Assembly: GCA_910592005.1 (NCBI GenBank)
Contig: CAJVPP010002190.1
Span: 1-15,938 of the forward strand
Reading direction: 5' to 3'
Length of the DNA stretch: 15,938 nt
Source of the DNA: Funneliformis mosseae
Lineage: Eukaryota; Glomeromycota; Glomeromycetes; Glomerales; Glomeraceae
The position numbers and the translations under genes are program-made. Shown in pieces: positions 7,898 to 15,938 of this stretch (position 1 is the first letter of the stretch; each line of letters begins with the position of its first letter). The notes under the pieces were generated by a model. The model was not told the origin of the DNA and did not search any database. It was given only the letters and a program-made list of their open reading frames with translations.

Positions 7898-8661
7898 ATC
7901 ATTTATGTATTCATGCTTTAATATATAATTAAGAATTTGTAAAAAAAAAAAAAAAAAACATCGAATAACCCGCAGCAGTCAAGTAAAGGGTATCAAATAG
8001 TTGAGAAGCTACTTTGATATTCTTTATATACAAAAGTTACCATATAAATTGGAATTTTTCATGTAGGTCATTTATTAATTAAGTAAAATTTAAAATTTCA
8101 CATTGCGATTACATTAATTTGTGCAAAATTATCAATTAGGAAAATTTTTCATATGATTCGACTATTTATCATGCATACGTTGCGGTTATCAAGTGTAAAA
8201 GTAACAATCAGCAATTTGTGTTACATTATAATTATTACTAAATTGATATATATAACTCATATATAAAAAGTCATTTCCAGTTAATTTAATTTTAGGTTAA
8301 AGTTCGAATTATAAGGTATTTATAATTTAAATGAATTTTTATGATTTTTCAATACCATACATTTGTTTTTAACTTATTATGCAATGTATGAAGGAGTTTA
8401 ATTAGAAGCAAAAAATATTTTTCGTTATATTTGATATGTAAATGCGAATGAATTGCCGATCATTTATTTACTAATTCGAATTTGCCACAGAATTTCAGTA
8501 AATACAAAAAAAATAACTCGCAGCGATTATTAGGAAACTGAGGTAAGCATTATCTAAATCAATGATTTTTTTTTTATTTACAAAATTAACAATAGCGTTA
8601 GAAACATTTGTGCGACGACAAATTACAAAATTGATTAACATTTTGTGAAACAAATAAAAAT
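7898..8661. other. Upstream region of the F-box gene
   Basis: AT-rich with an A18 tract near 7940-7957 and no coding frame. It supplies the upstream region of the F-box gene; the only clear regulatory word is the TATA box at its right edge. Confidence 0.45.
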
Positions 8662-8668
8662 TATATAA
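8662..8668 (+). promoter_or_regulatory. TATA box of F-box gene
   Basis: TATATAA lies 53 bp (first T to A of ATG) upstream of the start at 8715. A pyrimidine-rich stretch (CTCCTTCTCACGTTCTTCC) between them is a typical fungal initiation context. The kinase gene at 14990 has its TATA box at the same distance. Confidence 0.5.
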
Positions 8669-8714
8669 TCACCTTATTTCCAATCTCCTTCTCACGTTCT
8701 TCCTTTCTAGCAAT

Positions 8715-10379
8715 ATGGAATTATTCTCCGGTGTTTTACCGGAAATAACAATTTCTATCATACAAAATCTACGTAATGATTTTGGGTCACTTTATTCATG
8801 TGCTTTAGTCAATCGGAATTTATGTAGGATTACCATTCCCATACTTTGGGAAGATCCTTTTTTTGTTATGTATCAAGAAGGAAGGGATAGAAGTAATTTT
8901 CTGTTCATTTATTTATTATTTCTTAACGATGAGGATAAAGAGAGGTTAAAGAGATTAGGGTGTGTAAATTTACAATCATTTAAAAAACCTTTATTTAATT
9001 ACCCCAGTTTTATTAAAAATTTAAATCAAGTCCGAATGCAACAACTTGTATTGAGTTTTATGAAAAATTTATTTGATCTCGATACTATAACAATAATTCA
9101 TTATGATAATATGGACGTAGAAGTTGATCACAAGATTCGCTTAAGCACGATTTGTGAATTATTAATTAAATTATTTATAATTAATGACGCTTCTTTAAAT
9201 AGTTTATGTTTATACATTTCTTATGATCAACTTCTTTCTAATAGTTTTTTCAGTGAAATATGTAGGAAATCAAAATTTCTATCAGACATCAAGTATTTTA
9301 CATTAGATTTTAAACAAGGTGGAATTATTCGTATTTTGCCGCCGAATTCTTCTTACCAATACTTACTAAAGTATTTACCATCAGCGATAACGACAAACAA
9401 GCATTTTACAATTTATTTTGGTTTGGAAGGTATCCTATCTGAGGAGAATCTAGAAAATTTGATTCAATCACAAACGCAACTTTTATCCCTTACACTTCAT
9501 TATATATCACCACAAGTAGCCTACTTATTAAGTCCTTTTAAGTATTGTTCTAAAACTTTAACTTCAATTAAATTCAACTCTTGTGATTTTACAAACATAT
9601 CATCATTGAATGGACTTTATTATCTTGTACACCTTGAATCACTTCAATTCAAACTATGCAAAGGGGTAACGGTTCAGGTTTTTCGTCCTTTACTTGACAT
9701 TCCTACTCCACTTAAAATCAAAACTTTAACATTAGAGGGTCAAAATATGGAAATAAATTTTATTCGGTTATTGTTTCAAAAAGTCGGTTCTTTTCTGGAA
9801 AATTTGGAAATATATCTTTGGGAAGATATTGAAAGACAGATCGTTTTTGAAAGTATTATCAATTATTGTGATAAAATTCAATTTCTTCATTTATATGAAA
9901 TTGATCATGTGGATATTCTTCCGTTTTTTAAATTAATCACTCACGTTCGCAAAAATCTCAAATATCTTTCCCTTAGTAACAAGACTTCAGATTGTATGAG
10001 TATCAATATGGATCATTTAAGAGTTTGTTCCATGATCTTGGATAATTTGGGTCAAATCTTACCAGATTCTTTGAAATATTTAGAATTGAAGCTTGAAATT
10101 GATCCAACCAACTTGAAAATTTTTTTGGATAATTGCAAGCACATTGATGGGTTAAGCAGGTTACTGGTTATAAATAAATACAATAAGGATATTAAAATTA
10201 CTTTTGAGCTTTTGAAAGAATTTGTAAGTGAGAAGAAGGTAATGAATTTTGCATATCAGGTTAAAAGTTTATTTTTTCGTGGTGATCAGAATTTAGAATG
10301 GGTGGCTAATGAAATCCAACCTTTTAAAGAGTTGTATTATGATTTGATTATAAGAATTTCGGATTTTGATGTGATTTGA
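8715..10379 (+). CDS. F-box / LRR-like protein, 554 aa, intact
   Basis: Single-exon gene. F-box proteins bridge substrates to SCF ubiquitin ligases through Skp1. Residues about 5-48 fit an F-box: LPEITISIIQNL, then LYSCALVNRNLCRITIPILW, with the conserved Leu-Pro start and the terminal W in W-E-D-P. Residues about 250-480 hold irregular leucine-rich repeat-like strands (LLSLTL, LTSIKF, LESLQF, IKTLTLEG, LENLEI, IQFLHLYE, LKYLSLSN, LKYLELKLE), the presumed substrate-binding part. The length matches the 450-600 aa usual in the very large Rhizophagus F-box family. The ATG follows a TATA box by 53 bp and no upstream in-frame ATG precedes it. There is no frameshift or internal stop, unlike the decayed sequences around it, so it is probably under selection or recently copied. 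The substrate cannot be inferred. Confidence 0.9.
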   Translation: MELFSGVLPEITISIIQNLRNDFGSLYSCALVNRNLCRITIPILWEDPFFVMYQEGRDRSNFLFIYLLFLNDEDKERLKRLGCVNLQSFKKPLFNYPSFIKNLNQVRMQQLVLSFMKNLFDLDTITIIHYDNMDVEVDHKIRLSTICELLIKLFIINDASLNSLCLYISYDQLLSNSFFSEICRKSKFLSDIKYFTLDFKQGGIIRILPPNSSYQYLLKYLPSAITTNKHFTIYFGLEGILSEENLENLIQSQTQLLSLTLHYISPQVAYLLSPFKYCSKTLTSIKFNSCDFTNISSLNGLYYLVHLESLQFKLCKGVTVQVFRPLLDIPTPLKIKTLTLEGQNMEINFIRLLFQKVGSFLENLEIYLWEDIERQIVFESIINYCDKIQFLHLYEIDHVDILPFFKLITHVRKNLKYLSLSNKTSDCMSINMDHLRVCSMILDNLGQILPDSLKYLELKLEIDPTNLKIFLDNCKHIDGLSRLLVINKYNKDIKITFELLKEFVSEKKVMNFAYQVKSLFFRGDQNLEWVANEIQPFKELYYDLIIRISDFDVI

Positions 10380-11577
10380 TATTACATATTTTTTTTTATT
10401 TTGTTTTTATCATAAATTAAAGAGATAGTGGATTGGTTGAATCAGTTGATAGATAGTTATATTTCAAAGATTCTTTTTGATGTCTACTTAAATCAATTAA
10501 AAACTTTTGATGTATTTATTTTATGCATTTAAGGAACAAGTTTTTCATTAATAAAATATTTTATTAATCATATGACAAGAAATTTATAATTTCGGTCAAA
10601 GGATTATAATATTCTGTGAACGTCATCTTATCAATGAAATATTGAATACATTGTGTAAATGTTCATGTTGGTTGACAAAATGATGTAAGAAATAGGAAAA
10701 CAACATACCTTGTTTTTTATTTTTTGTTGCTTTTTCTTCGATTTTTTATGTCATTGTACTTATTTCAATTCTGGGGACTCTTTTTTTTCTATCTTCGAAT
10801 AGCGGTTCAATTATTTTAATATTGATAAGATAAAATTAAGGGATTCGGAAATTATTATTATTATCAATTCAATAATTAAATGTCCTTTATTCAATTTATT
10901 ATGGTATTTCGCTTTCCTTAGGGAAGTGGCGACGTAGCTAGTGCGGGCTAAAGCAGTGTTATCTTTTAAAGCAAAAGATGTGACCAGCCAGATAATTGAG
11001 ACATTTTTTAGTTTGGAGATAGTCGCTTCTCGAAACTTTAAATTAGTAAATATTGTATCTTAACATTGTGACCTTGTCCAAGCTTAAATATCGTTGTAAT
11101 TGTTTAGTAATTTTGATGGTTTGCAATTAATTCAGTTCAAGGTTTGAAATTTAGATCGGATTTCCTAGAATAATTAAATTAATATCTTAAAATCTGATCA
11201 AATATTTGAGCAATAACATGAATGTTAGATTAAAATGTAATCATATTAAGGACGTGATTTTACTTTGAACGCCAGAAAGAATTCTTTATAAAAAAAAGAA
11301 AATTAAAATAATCTGATCAATTTTTTTAAATTTCGTATGGTATGCGTATGCCCAATTTTTTTATTATATAAACTCTTAACAATTTTTAAAAACTAATTAT
11401 TTTTTCGTAGTTACAGAATAACCGGCCGAAAGACAATTTACAAAAAATTTGTTCACAGTTATGGTTATTTTATGTTTACAAATTGCCACAATATGGTCTA
11501 GAGGGTTAAGCAAAAATTTTAAAGTGATGTGTGCGACTCACTCAAAAATATTAGATGGTACTGTATGTCATTGTAGC
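10380..11577. other. Intergenic region after the F-box gene
   Basis: No gene recognised on either strand. A slightly more G+C-rich patch (about 10918-10990, containing GGCGACGTAGCTAGTGCGGG) stands out but matches no RNA gene. Confidence 0.4.
10550..10555 (+). terminator. Possible poly(A) signal of F-box gene
   Basis: AATAAA lies about 170 bp past the stop codon and is the first canonical hexamer downstream. Such words are common in DNA of this composition, so this is only suggestive. Confidence 0.25.
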
Positions 11578-11758
11578 TAGTCTATTACGCCAGTATATAC
11601 TTAATCTGTATCTTCAGGAACATTTGAACATTCATTTGCGAAGAGGGCATTTGAGAGGCGCTAGGCTTTAACTTTTACCCAAACTTTATTATAATGATCA
11701 CAAGTTGCGTTGTAATGTTCCGCATTTAACTCATCGTCTTTTCGTGGTTGTAAAGATT
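11578..11758 (-). pseudogene. BED-type zinc finger / hAT transposase remnant
   Basis: One frame, with TAG and TAA stops inside, reads RKDDELNAEHYNATCDHYNK, then VWVKVKA, then RLSNALFANECSNVPEDTD. The spacing (Cys and His, a Trp after the first ligand pair, then L-x-x-L-A-N-E-C followed by VPED) resembles the BED finger ahead of hAT transposases, where the usual form is an L-x-x-HLA-x-C motif; here His has become Phe in LFANEC. Further along the minus strand a frame ending KFFVNCLSAGYSV (about 11408-11446) might be a later piece. There is no catalytic domain, so the copy is dead. Confidence 0.4.
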
Positions 11759-12517
11759 TGTATTAGTTTCTAATGGAATTAGAGGAAGAAAATTGATTTG
11801 AAACTGAAACAATGGAATTGATATTAAAGTTTACGTTAAATAAAGTATTTATGCTAAAATTTACGTAAAGGCTAAAGACCATATGGCAAAAGTCATTTAC
11901 GAAATTATATGACGGGACGTTAAAAATTAACATCCTATAAAATTTTCAAAGTCTAAACCTAAAACTTTCATTTACCCGTTCTATCGTTTATTATTAATTA
12001 ACAATATTAATTTCATATTACAAATTAAAAATATAAATGGGTAGTCGCTCTGCATCGATGTTCGCCAATAAATAGTTGCTAAATGAGTTCTCTTTAAGAA
12101 TCAGTTTAAACTAAACATTGACACCGTTTATGAAGATAGACTCAGAATCTATCAAAACGGATGTTTTCCATATCTTGAAGACAACAATAAAGCCGTGAAA
12201 AAAAAATTATATAAATTAATATATAATTAAAATAAATTGTTTAAAAATTTAATTATACATTATTGATCCAAGATCTGCTTAAAGCACTAAAGTATACGGA
12301 ACATTTAGTTTTAAAATTATTTTCATTGTAGTGAAAATTCACCAATTTCGTTAGAATCGTTTTTGAGGATAACAAAAACTTTATTAGAGGTACGGAACCG
12401 GCCAATATTCTTTAACCGGTTAAAAAAATCTTTAACCGGTCGGTCAACATGTTAATCGTTTTAACTGGTAAACTTTATTATTTCCTAGAATATTTCATTA
12501 TTGATTGACATTTCTAA
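11759..12517. other. Intergenic region with AACCGG-rich patch
   Basis: No gene. Around 12390-12475 several words built on TTTAACCGGT recur in both orientations (TTAACCGGTTAA is a perfect palindrome near 12412-12423, followed by CTTTAACCGGTCGGTC and TTTTAACTGGTAAAC). This may be the end of a small element; no matching second end was found. Confidence 0.35.
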
Positions 12518-12600
12518 TATGGGAGGCTTGCTAAAATCACGTTACGGATTATATGATTTACTATGTTCGTAACTACGATTTTAATAGCAAACCTCCCATA
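12518..12600. mobile_element. 83-bp inverted-repeat element (MITE A)
   Basis: The left end TATGGGAGGCTTGCTAAAAT (from 12518) is matched by the right end ATTTTAATAGCAAACCTCCC (12578-12597). Both ends lie at TA, as expected for a Tc1/mariner-type insertion. The whole element is almost a hairpin, with about 35 bp between the arms. Confidence 0.65.
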
Positions 12601-12722
12601 TGATTAAAGAAAACCAGTAAGTCCGATTTCTTTTTATAACAATTTTATTATAAAAAAAAAGAGATTACTTCTCTATTAAAAACAGAGTGTATGAGATTTT
12701 ACTGGCAACGCTCCCATATGAT
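12601..12722. mobile_element. Second related inverted-repeat element (MITE B), left end eroded
   Basis: The right end ATTTTACTGGCAACGCTCCC followed by ATATG (12695-12720) belongs to the same family as the right end of MITE A. The left end just after 12597 keeps CATATG and ACCAGTAAG only. The centre (about 12625-12665) is an AT hairpin, TTTCTTTTTATAA against TTATAAAAAAAAAGAGA. Confidence 0.5.
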
Positions 12723-13252
12723 ATCAGATAAAATTTACTATTGTAACGAAATGTAATTTTAATTACTTTTATGTATCGTAAAACATATTAATCTATTTTT
12801 AAGAGATATAATTTAATCAATTTAATGTTGGTCGTTATAAATTATATAATTTAGGAAGATCTTGTTAATAATTGTCACATTTTATCCAGGCTTGGTGTTT
12901 ATGGTTTGCTAAAGGATAAATTATAAAATAAGCATGTTTCAGTAACTAGTAATTATAATAATTTGTTTTACTGATGCTGACTATTAAATAATATTTTAAG
13001 ATTTTTCGTACTAGATAACAAGAGTATATACATGGTAACGATCTTTTTTGATTGACAAATATGGGCTAAAATTCATTAAAATTTGATTTAACAACTTGAC
13101 GAGAAGACATGTCACGTCACTTGTCTATTGGAAATTACTAAATGATCAATAGAGAAACTCTACGACTTACTTATAATCAAGTGTAGCAATTCCTATATTC
13201 TGTTAACAATATTCTCACATGAGTGATTTATATCGTTCAGATCATTATGAAT
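12723..13252. other. Intergenic spacer, nothing recognised
   Basis: No coding frame or repeat found. It ends in the TTATGAAT (13245-13252) that serves as the left target duplication of the hAT-like element. Confidence 0.4.
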
Positions 13253-13999
13253 AAGGTTGGCAGGCAAACCCGGAGGTTTCGACAGGCATCGAAATCGAAA
13301 CCCGTCAAAACGTTTTGCCAAATATTTATTAAAGGCAAAATTGCGAAAGTTTCGACGGATGGCAAAACCCATCGGTAAACGTCTGATACAAAATACAAAT
13401 TTTTGAACTTAAAATTTATTATTTTCGTTTAACGAGATGAGCAAATCGTATATAGCAAAGATCACTTTCTTTTATAATATCATATATTTATAGAGAAAAA
13501 AAAAAAATAAAATATTTGATCATCAAGTACAGTTATATCATTTATCTCCCATATTTTCTTCATTTAAACTCATGAAAATATTCTTATTTTTCTTCTACTT
13601 CATCCATTAAACGTTCATTTGAAAAATAAAGGTTGGAACCAGATCCGACATTCGATATTCGGATTTAAATCCGGATCCGATTGTTAAAATTAAATAAATA
13701 CGGATATAAAAATAAACCCGGTTCCAACCTCTTTCATCATCTTCTTCATAAGTTAATTTTTTCTAATTCTTCAACAAGTATTAGTGCTTCCAATTTAAAA
13801 CCTGCTTGATAAATAATGTATTATTTTGGAAACTTTGTTCGAAATTAAAATAAAAAGCAAAAAAATCAAAAACAATTTTTATATTCTACATTGTATTACA
13901 ATAAAACTGTTAAACCGTCAAATTCGCAAAGTTGTTAGAAATAATTTCTGAAAAGTTTCGACTTTTGTCAAAATGGGTTTAGGGTTTTGCCCCGCAACT
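13253..13999. mobile_element. Non-autonomous hAT-like element, ~747 bp
   Basis: Left end AAGGTTGGCAGGCAAACCCG; the right end read on the minus strand is AGTTGCGGGGCAAAACCC, an imperfect terminal inverted repeat. The flanking 8-mers TTATGAAT (13245-13252) and TTATGAAA (14000-14007) differ at one base and have the 8-bp length typical of hAT target duplications. Sub-terminal words with GTTTCGAC and CAAAAC recur at both ends. Inside, on the minus strand, a decayed reading frame remains (QAGFKLEALILVEELEKINL near 13815-13755 and NERLMDEVEEK near 13618-13586), perhaps the transposase C-terminus, and a MITE lies between these two pieces. Confidence 0.5.
13631..13729. mobile_element. 99-bp MITE nested in the hAT-like element
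   Basis: Begins GGTTGGAACC and ends GGTTCCAACC, a perfect 10-bp terminal inverted repeat. Inside are GGATCCGA-type words in both orientations (ATCCGACATTCG, CGGATTTAAATCCGGATCCG). It interrupts a minus-strand acidic coding remnant: LEKINL plus EED-rich sequence to its right and NERLMDEVEEK to its left. Confidence 0.6.
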
Positions 14000-14193
14000 T
14001 TATGAAAATCACACTATAATAATTTTAATACTAATTCCTTAAACATTTTGATTGAATAAATGTGGTAGTACCAACGTTGGAAATTTCTGGAGTAAACTCA
14101 GTTAGTGTTAGACCCTTTTCAGTCGACTCAACTATCGACTCCTTAATATTTAAAAATAATTGCAAAAAGTATTTACCATATAGCGTTTACCCA

Positions 14194-14440
14194 GGGTTAC
14201 GGTACGTTTCGCCGAATGAACATTTCACCGAGAGAACGCTTCGCCTAAATGACTTTTGCCGAATCCGTTTTGCCGAATAGACACTTCTCCGAATCCGTTC
14301 GCCGAAAAGACATTTCGTCGAAAACGAAAATAAAACGTGTTTCGGTGAAAAGTCCATTCGACAAAATGGTCGTTCGGCGAAGAGTCCTTTCGGTGAATTA
14401 GCTTCGGCGAAGTGGGTTTCAGCGAAACGTCCGGTTACCA
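14194..14440. mobile_element. Foldback element of opposed TTCGCCGAA repeats
   Basis: The left arm has eight copies of a TTCGCCGAA-like 9-mer starting at 14208, 14224, 14240, 14255, 14269, 14285, 14298 and 14314 (13-16 bp apart). A short AT spacer follows (about 14323-14340). The right arm has six copies of the complement TTCGGCGAA-like form, starting at 14341, 14357, 14373, 14389, 14403 and 14418. The outer ends match as an inverted repeat: GGTTACGGTACGTTTCGCCG on the left, and GGTAACCGGACGTTTCGCTG read from the right. No target duplication is obvious. It has no coding capacity: the apparent ORFs on both strands (14062-14280, 14187-14441) arise from the repeat. Confidence 0.7.
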
Positions 14441-14936
14441 TTTCAAATTACACGATTCACATAATCACGTGATTTTAAGTTTTGTCTAAAAAAATATTTT
14501 CAGAGTTAGCCAGATTAGTAAATAAGTTTTGAAATAATACATGTTAGATATGTTGAAATGAACTATTAGGATGTCATAAGTGATACAAATCTCTGAATAA
14601 TATTTTGAATGGTGCAGCATATAAACTATTATTATTATTTTTTTTTTTTTTTAGGTTTCTTATGTTTTAATAATACGAAATTTTTATTACGTCCAATTTA
14701 GAAAAAGAAAACTTTGCAAAAAAAGGTATCGATCGTCACGCATCTAAAAATGAGTCTTAGGTTGGCGCTAATTATGTCATTGTACCTGCATAAACATTGT
14801 TCTTGTAACAAAGAAAATAAATAATAGAATTCTAAGAAATTCTCCTAAGAAATAAAATTCTAGAATTCTAATTTCGAAAATCAACAAAGATTTCCAAAAT
14901 CTGAATGTTATTCTAATCGTGTAACATAAGGTTTGC
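14441..14936. other. Upstream region of the kinase gene
   Basis: No gene. It contains a T tract near 14639-14652 and two identical perfect palindromes TAGAATTCTA at 14825-14834 and 14861-14870, about 120-165 bp before the start codon; TTCTAGAA inside the second resembles a heat-shock-element core, which is only a suggestion. Confidence 0.35.
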
Positions 14937-14944
14937 TATATAAA
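14937..14944 (+). promoter_or_regulatory. TATA box of kinase gene
   Basis: TATATAAA starts 53 bp before the ATG at 14990, the same distance as in the F-box gene. A four-codon ATG-TCG-TCG-TCG-TGA reading overlaps the end of the box and should lie upstream of the transcript. Confidence 0.55.
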
Positions 14945-14989
14945 TGTCGTCGTCGTGAATTATTCAAATTCCAGATTCAATATAACAAG

Positions 14990-15938
14990 ATGGAGCTTAC
15001 GACTACAAATAACGAAAATTTATTTGATCCGACGCCAAAATTAAAATCCAGTCCTGTACCAATTACGTTTATTCCTTTTACGCTTAATTTAAACAAATGT
15101 CATTGTGGGAATGAATACTCTTTTACATTATTTTATCAACGATACTGTGAAAGTTGCTTTTCAAAGTATATTAGTTATCAAACTGATAATAATACGTATT
15201 TGGATGTACTTATAACTACAAAGGTTAATGTACAATGTAATAAACACGAAGCTAGGATTACAAATAATTGCACCCAAAATATCCATGAATGGTGTGAATA
15301 TTGTTCCAAAATTTTACTTTTCAATCAAGTATTTTTCAATAGTTGGAGTTATTATGATAATGAGAGTGTAAACATATTGATAAATAAGAATTGTAAATTA
15401 TGTGGAAAATTAGTTTATCAGAATATAACGGATAGTAATAATGCAATTAACTTTAAAATATGTTCAGATTGTTATAAAATTTCCTCTATGTGGGTAGAAT
15501 CAACTCTAATTCTATATTTACCATGGTTAGATCAAGGGATTAGATGTAGAAATTGTGATAAAGAATTTAAAATTTTAACTAATTGTCTCAAACGGTGTGA
15601 ATCCTGCCAAATTACTTATAATGGATGTAGATATTGTTTAACAACAAATATTATTTTTGGAAATATAGATCAATCTCAATGTAGAAAATGCAAAAGAACT
15701 ACGCTTATTACTATTGAGACATCATTTATAAGCAGTGGAAACATTAATGTAGATGAATTAATCAACAATATTAACAATACAAAATTTAATAAGCAGTATA
15801 TAAATAGAGTTGAGAAAAATTCTAATCCATTAAATGTATATAAAATTTTTACAGAAAAACCTATCCTTTCACGGTCAGTAATAAAGTGGATCCCATTTTC
15901 TCAAATTAAAAATTTAGAAAAAATAGCAGAAGGGGGAT
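14990..15938 (+). CDS. Cys-rich protein kinase (TKL-type), N-terminal 316 aa, cut by window end
   Basis: The open frame from ATG 14990 runs to the last base with no stop. The first ~240 residues carry many zinc-knuckle-like pairs: CHC at 37-39, CESC 53-56, CEYC 102-105, CKLC 135-138, CSDC 158-161, CRNC 186-189, CESC 203-206, CRYC 213-216 and CRKC 231-234. Such Cys-rich N-termini precede the kinase domain in many members of the expanded Rhizophagus kinase family. Residues 300-316, WIPFSQIKNLEKIAEGG, are the typical entry to the kinase domain and its glycine-rich loop, with Ala replacing the first Gly as in some relatives (A-E-G-G). The catalytic lysine, HRD and DFG motifs lie beyond the window. 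There is no signal peptide or TM segment, so it is probably an intracellular signalling kinase. Whether it is catalytically competent cannot be judged here. Confidence 0.8.
   Translation, partial: MELTTTNNENLFDPTPKLKSSPVPITFIPFTLNLNKCHCGNEYSFTLFYQRYCESCFSKYISYQTDNNTYLDVLITTKVNVQCNKHEARITNNCTQNIHEWCEYCSKILLFNQVFFNSWSYYDNESVNILINKNCKLCGKLVYQNITDSNNAINFKICSDCYKISSMWVESTLILYLPWLDQGIRCRNCDKEFKILTNCLKRCESCQITYNGCRYCLTTNIIFGNIDQSQCRKCKRTTLITIETSFISSGNINVDELINNINNTKFNKQYINRVEKNSNPLNVYKIFTEKPILSRSVIKWIPFSQIKNLEKIAEGG

Noticed and set aside
10918..10990. tRNA-like A-box in a G+C-richer patch
   Set aside because: TAGCTAGTGCGG only loosely fits an A box and no B box or cloverleaf could be drawn.
12111..12197. 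Minus-strand fragment HGFIVVFKIWKTSVLI followed by stop
   Set aside because: Only 28 codons without initiator or splice context; could be a relic but cannot be supported.
14062..14280. 72-codon plus-strand ORF
   Set aside because: Runs into the foldback element; composition comes from the TTCGCCGAA repeats and the left part has no recognisable domain.
14187..14441. 84-codon minus-strand ORF rich in FAE/KRF motifs
   Set aside because: Entirely the foldback element read through; repeated amino acids reflect the 9-bp motif, not a protein.
14944..14958. Upstream ORF ATG-TCG-TCG-TCG-TGA before the kinase gene
   Set aside because: It overlaps the TATA box, so it should lie upstream of the transcript and not be translated.

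Overview
The window looks like nuclear DNA of an arbuscular mycorrhizal fungus (Glomeromycotina, most like Rhizophagus). This rests on the very high A+T content, short GT-AG introns, a long single-exon F-box/LRR-like protein of the type hugely expanded in these genomes, a Cys-rich protein running into a TKL-type kinase domain through the linker KWIPFSQIKNLEKIAEGG, and a dense scatter of decayed MULE, hAT-like and MITE elements. The genus call is inferred from family resemblance and was not searched.

Layout. 1-2785 (minus strand): the most unusual region. A gene starts at 2785 and reads leftwards out of the window. It opens with short symmetric phase-1 exons of 22, 48, 21, 21, 3 and 48 nt. The two 48-nt exons encode related 16-residue repeats. 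It then passes into an AT-rich tandem array of about 90-bp units. Almost every unit on the minus strand reads intron end AG, then 3 nt (twice 9 nt), then GTAAGT-like donor. It therefore looks like a long ladder of introns separated by 3-nt micro-exons, or by recursive-splice-like sites. A 157-bp MITE sits in one unit.

2786-5480: mostly AT-rich spacer, then a small plus-strand secreted-peptide ORF (4253-4372). It ends 11 bp from the stop of a convergent minus-strand gene (4384-5479) for a signal-peptide and single-TM protein whose frame breaks at homopolymers.

5480-8660: transposon remnants and orphan coding pieces: a MULE transposase N-terminus with FAR1-like domain (5964-6383, minus), an unidentified exon-like ORF (6935-7142, plus) and an acidic broken ORF (7651-7897, minus).

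8662-10379: intact F-box/LRR-like gene with a TATA box.

10380-14440: no intact gene. It holds a BED-finger hAT remnant (11578-11758), a cluster of small inverted-repeat elements (12518-12720), a 747-bp hAT-like non-autonomous element (13253-13999) carrying decayed coding sequence and a nested MITE (13631-13729), and a foldback element built from about 14 copies of a 9-bp motif in two opposed arms (14194-14440).

14937-15938: TATA box and the first 316 codons of a Cys-rich kinase gene, cut by the window end. Its TATA-to-ATG distance, 53 bp, is identical to that of the F-box gene.

Nothing indicates that these genes work together as a pathway. The window reads as accessory, transposon-rich fungal DNA.
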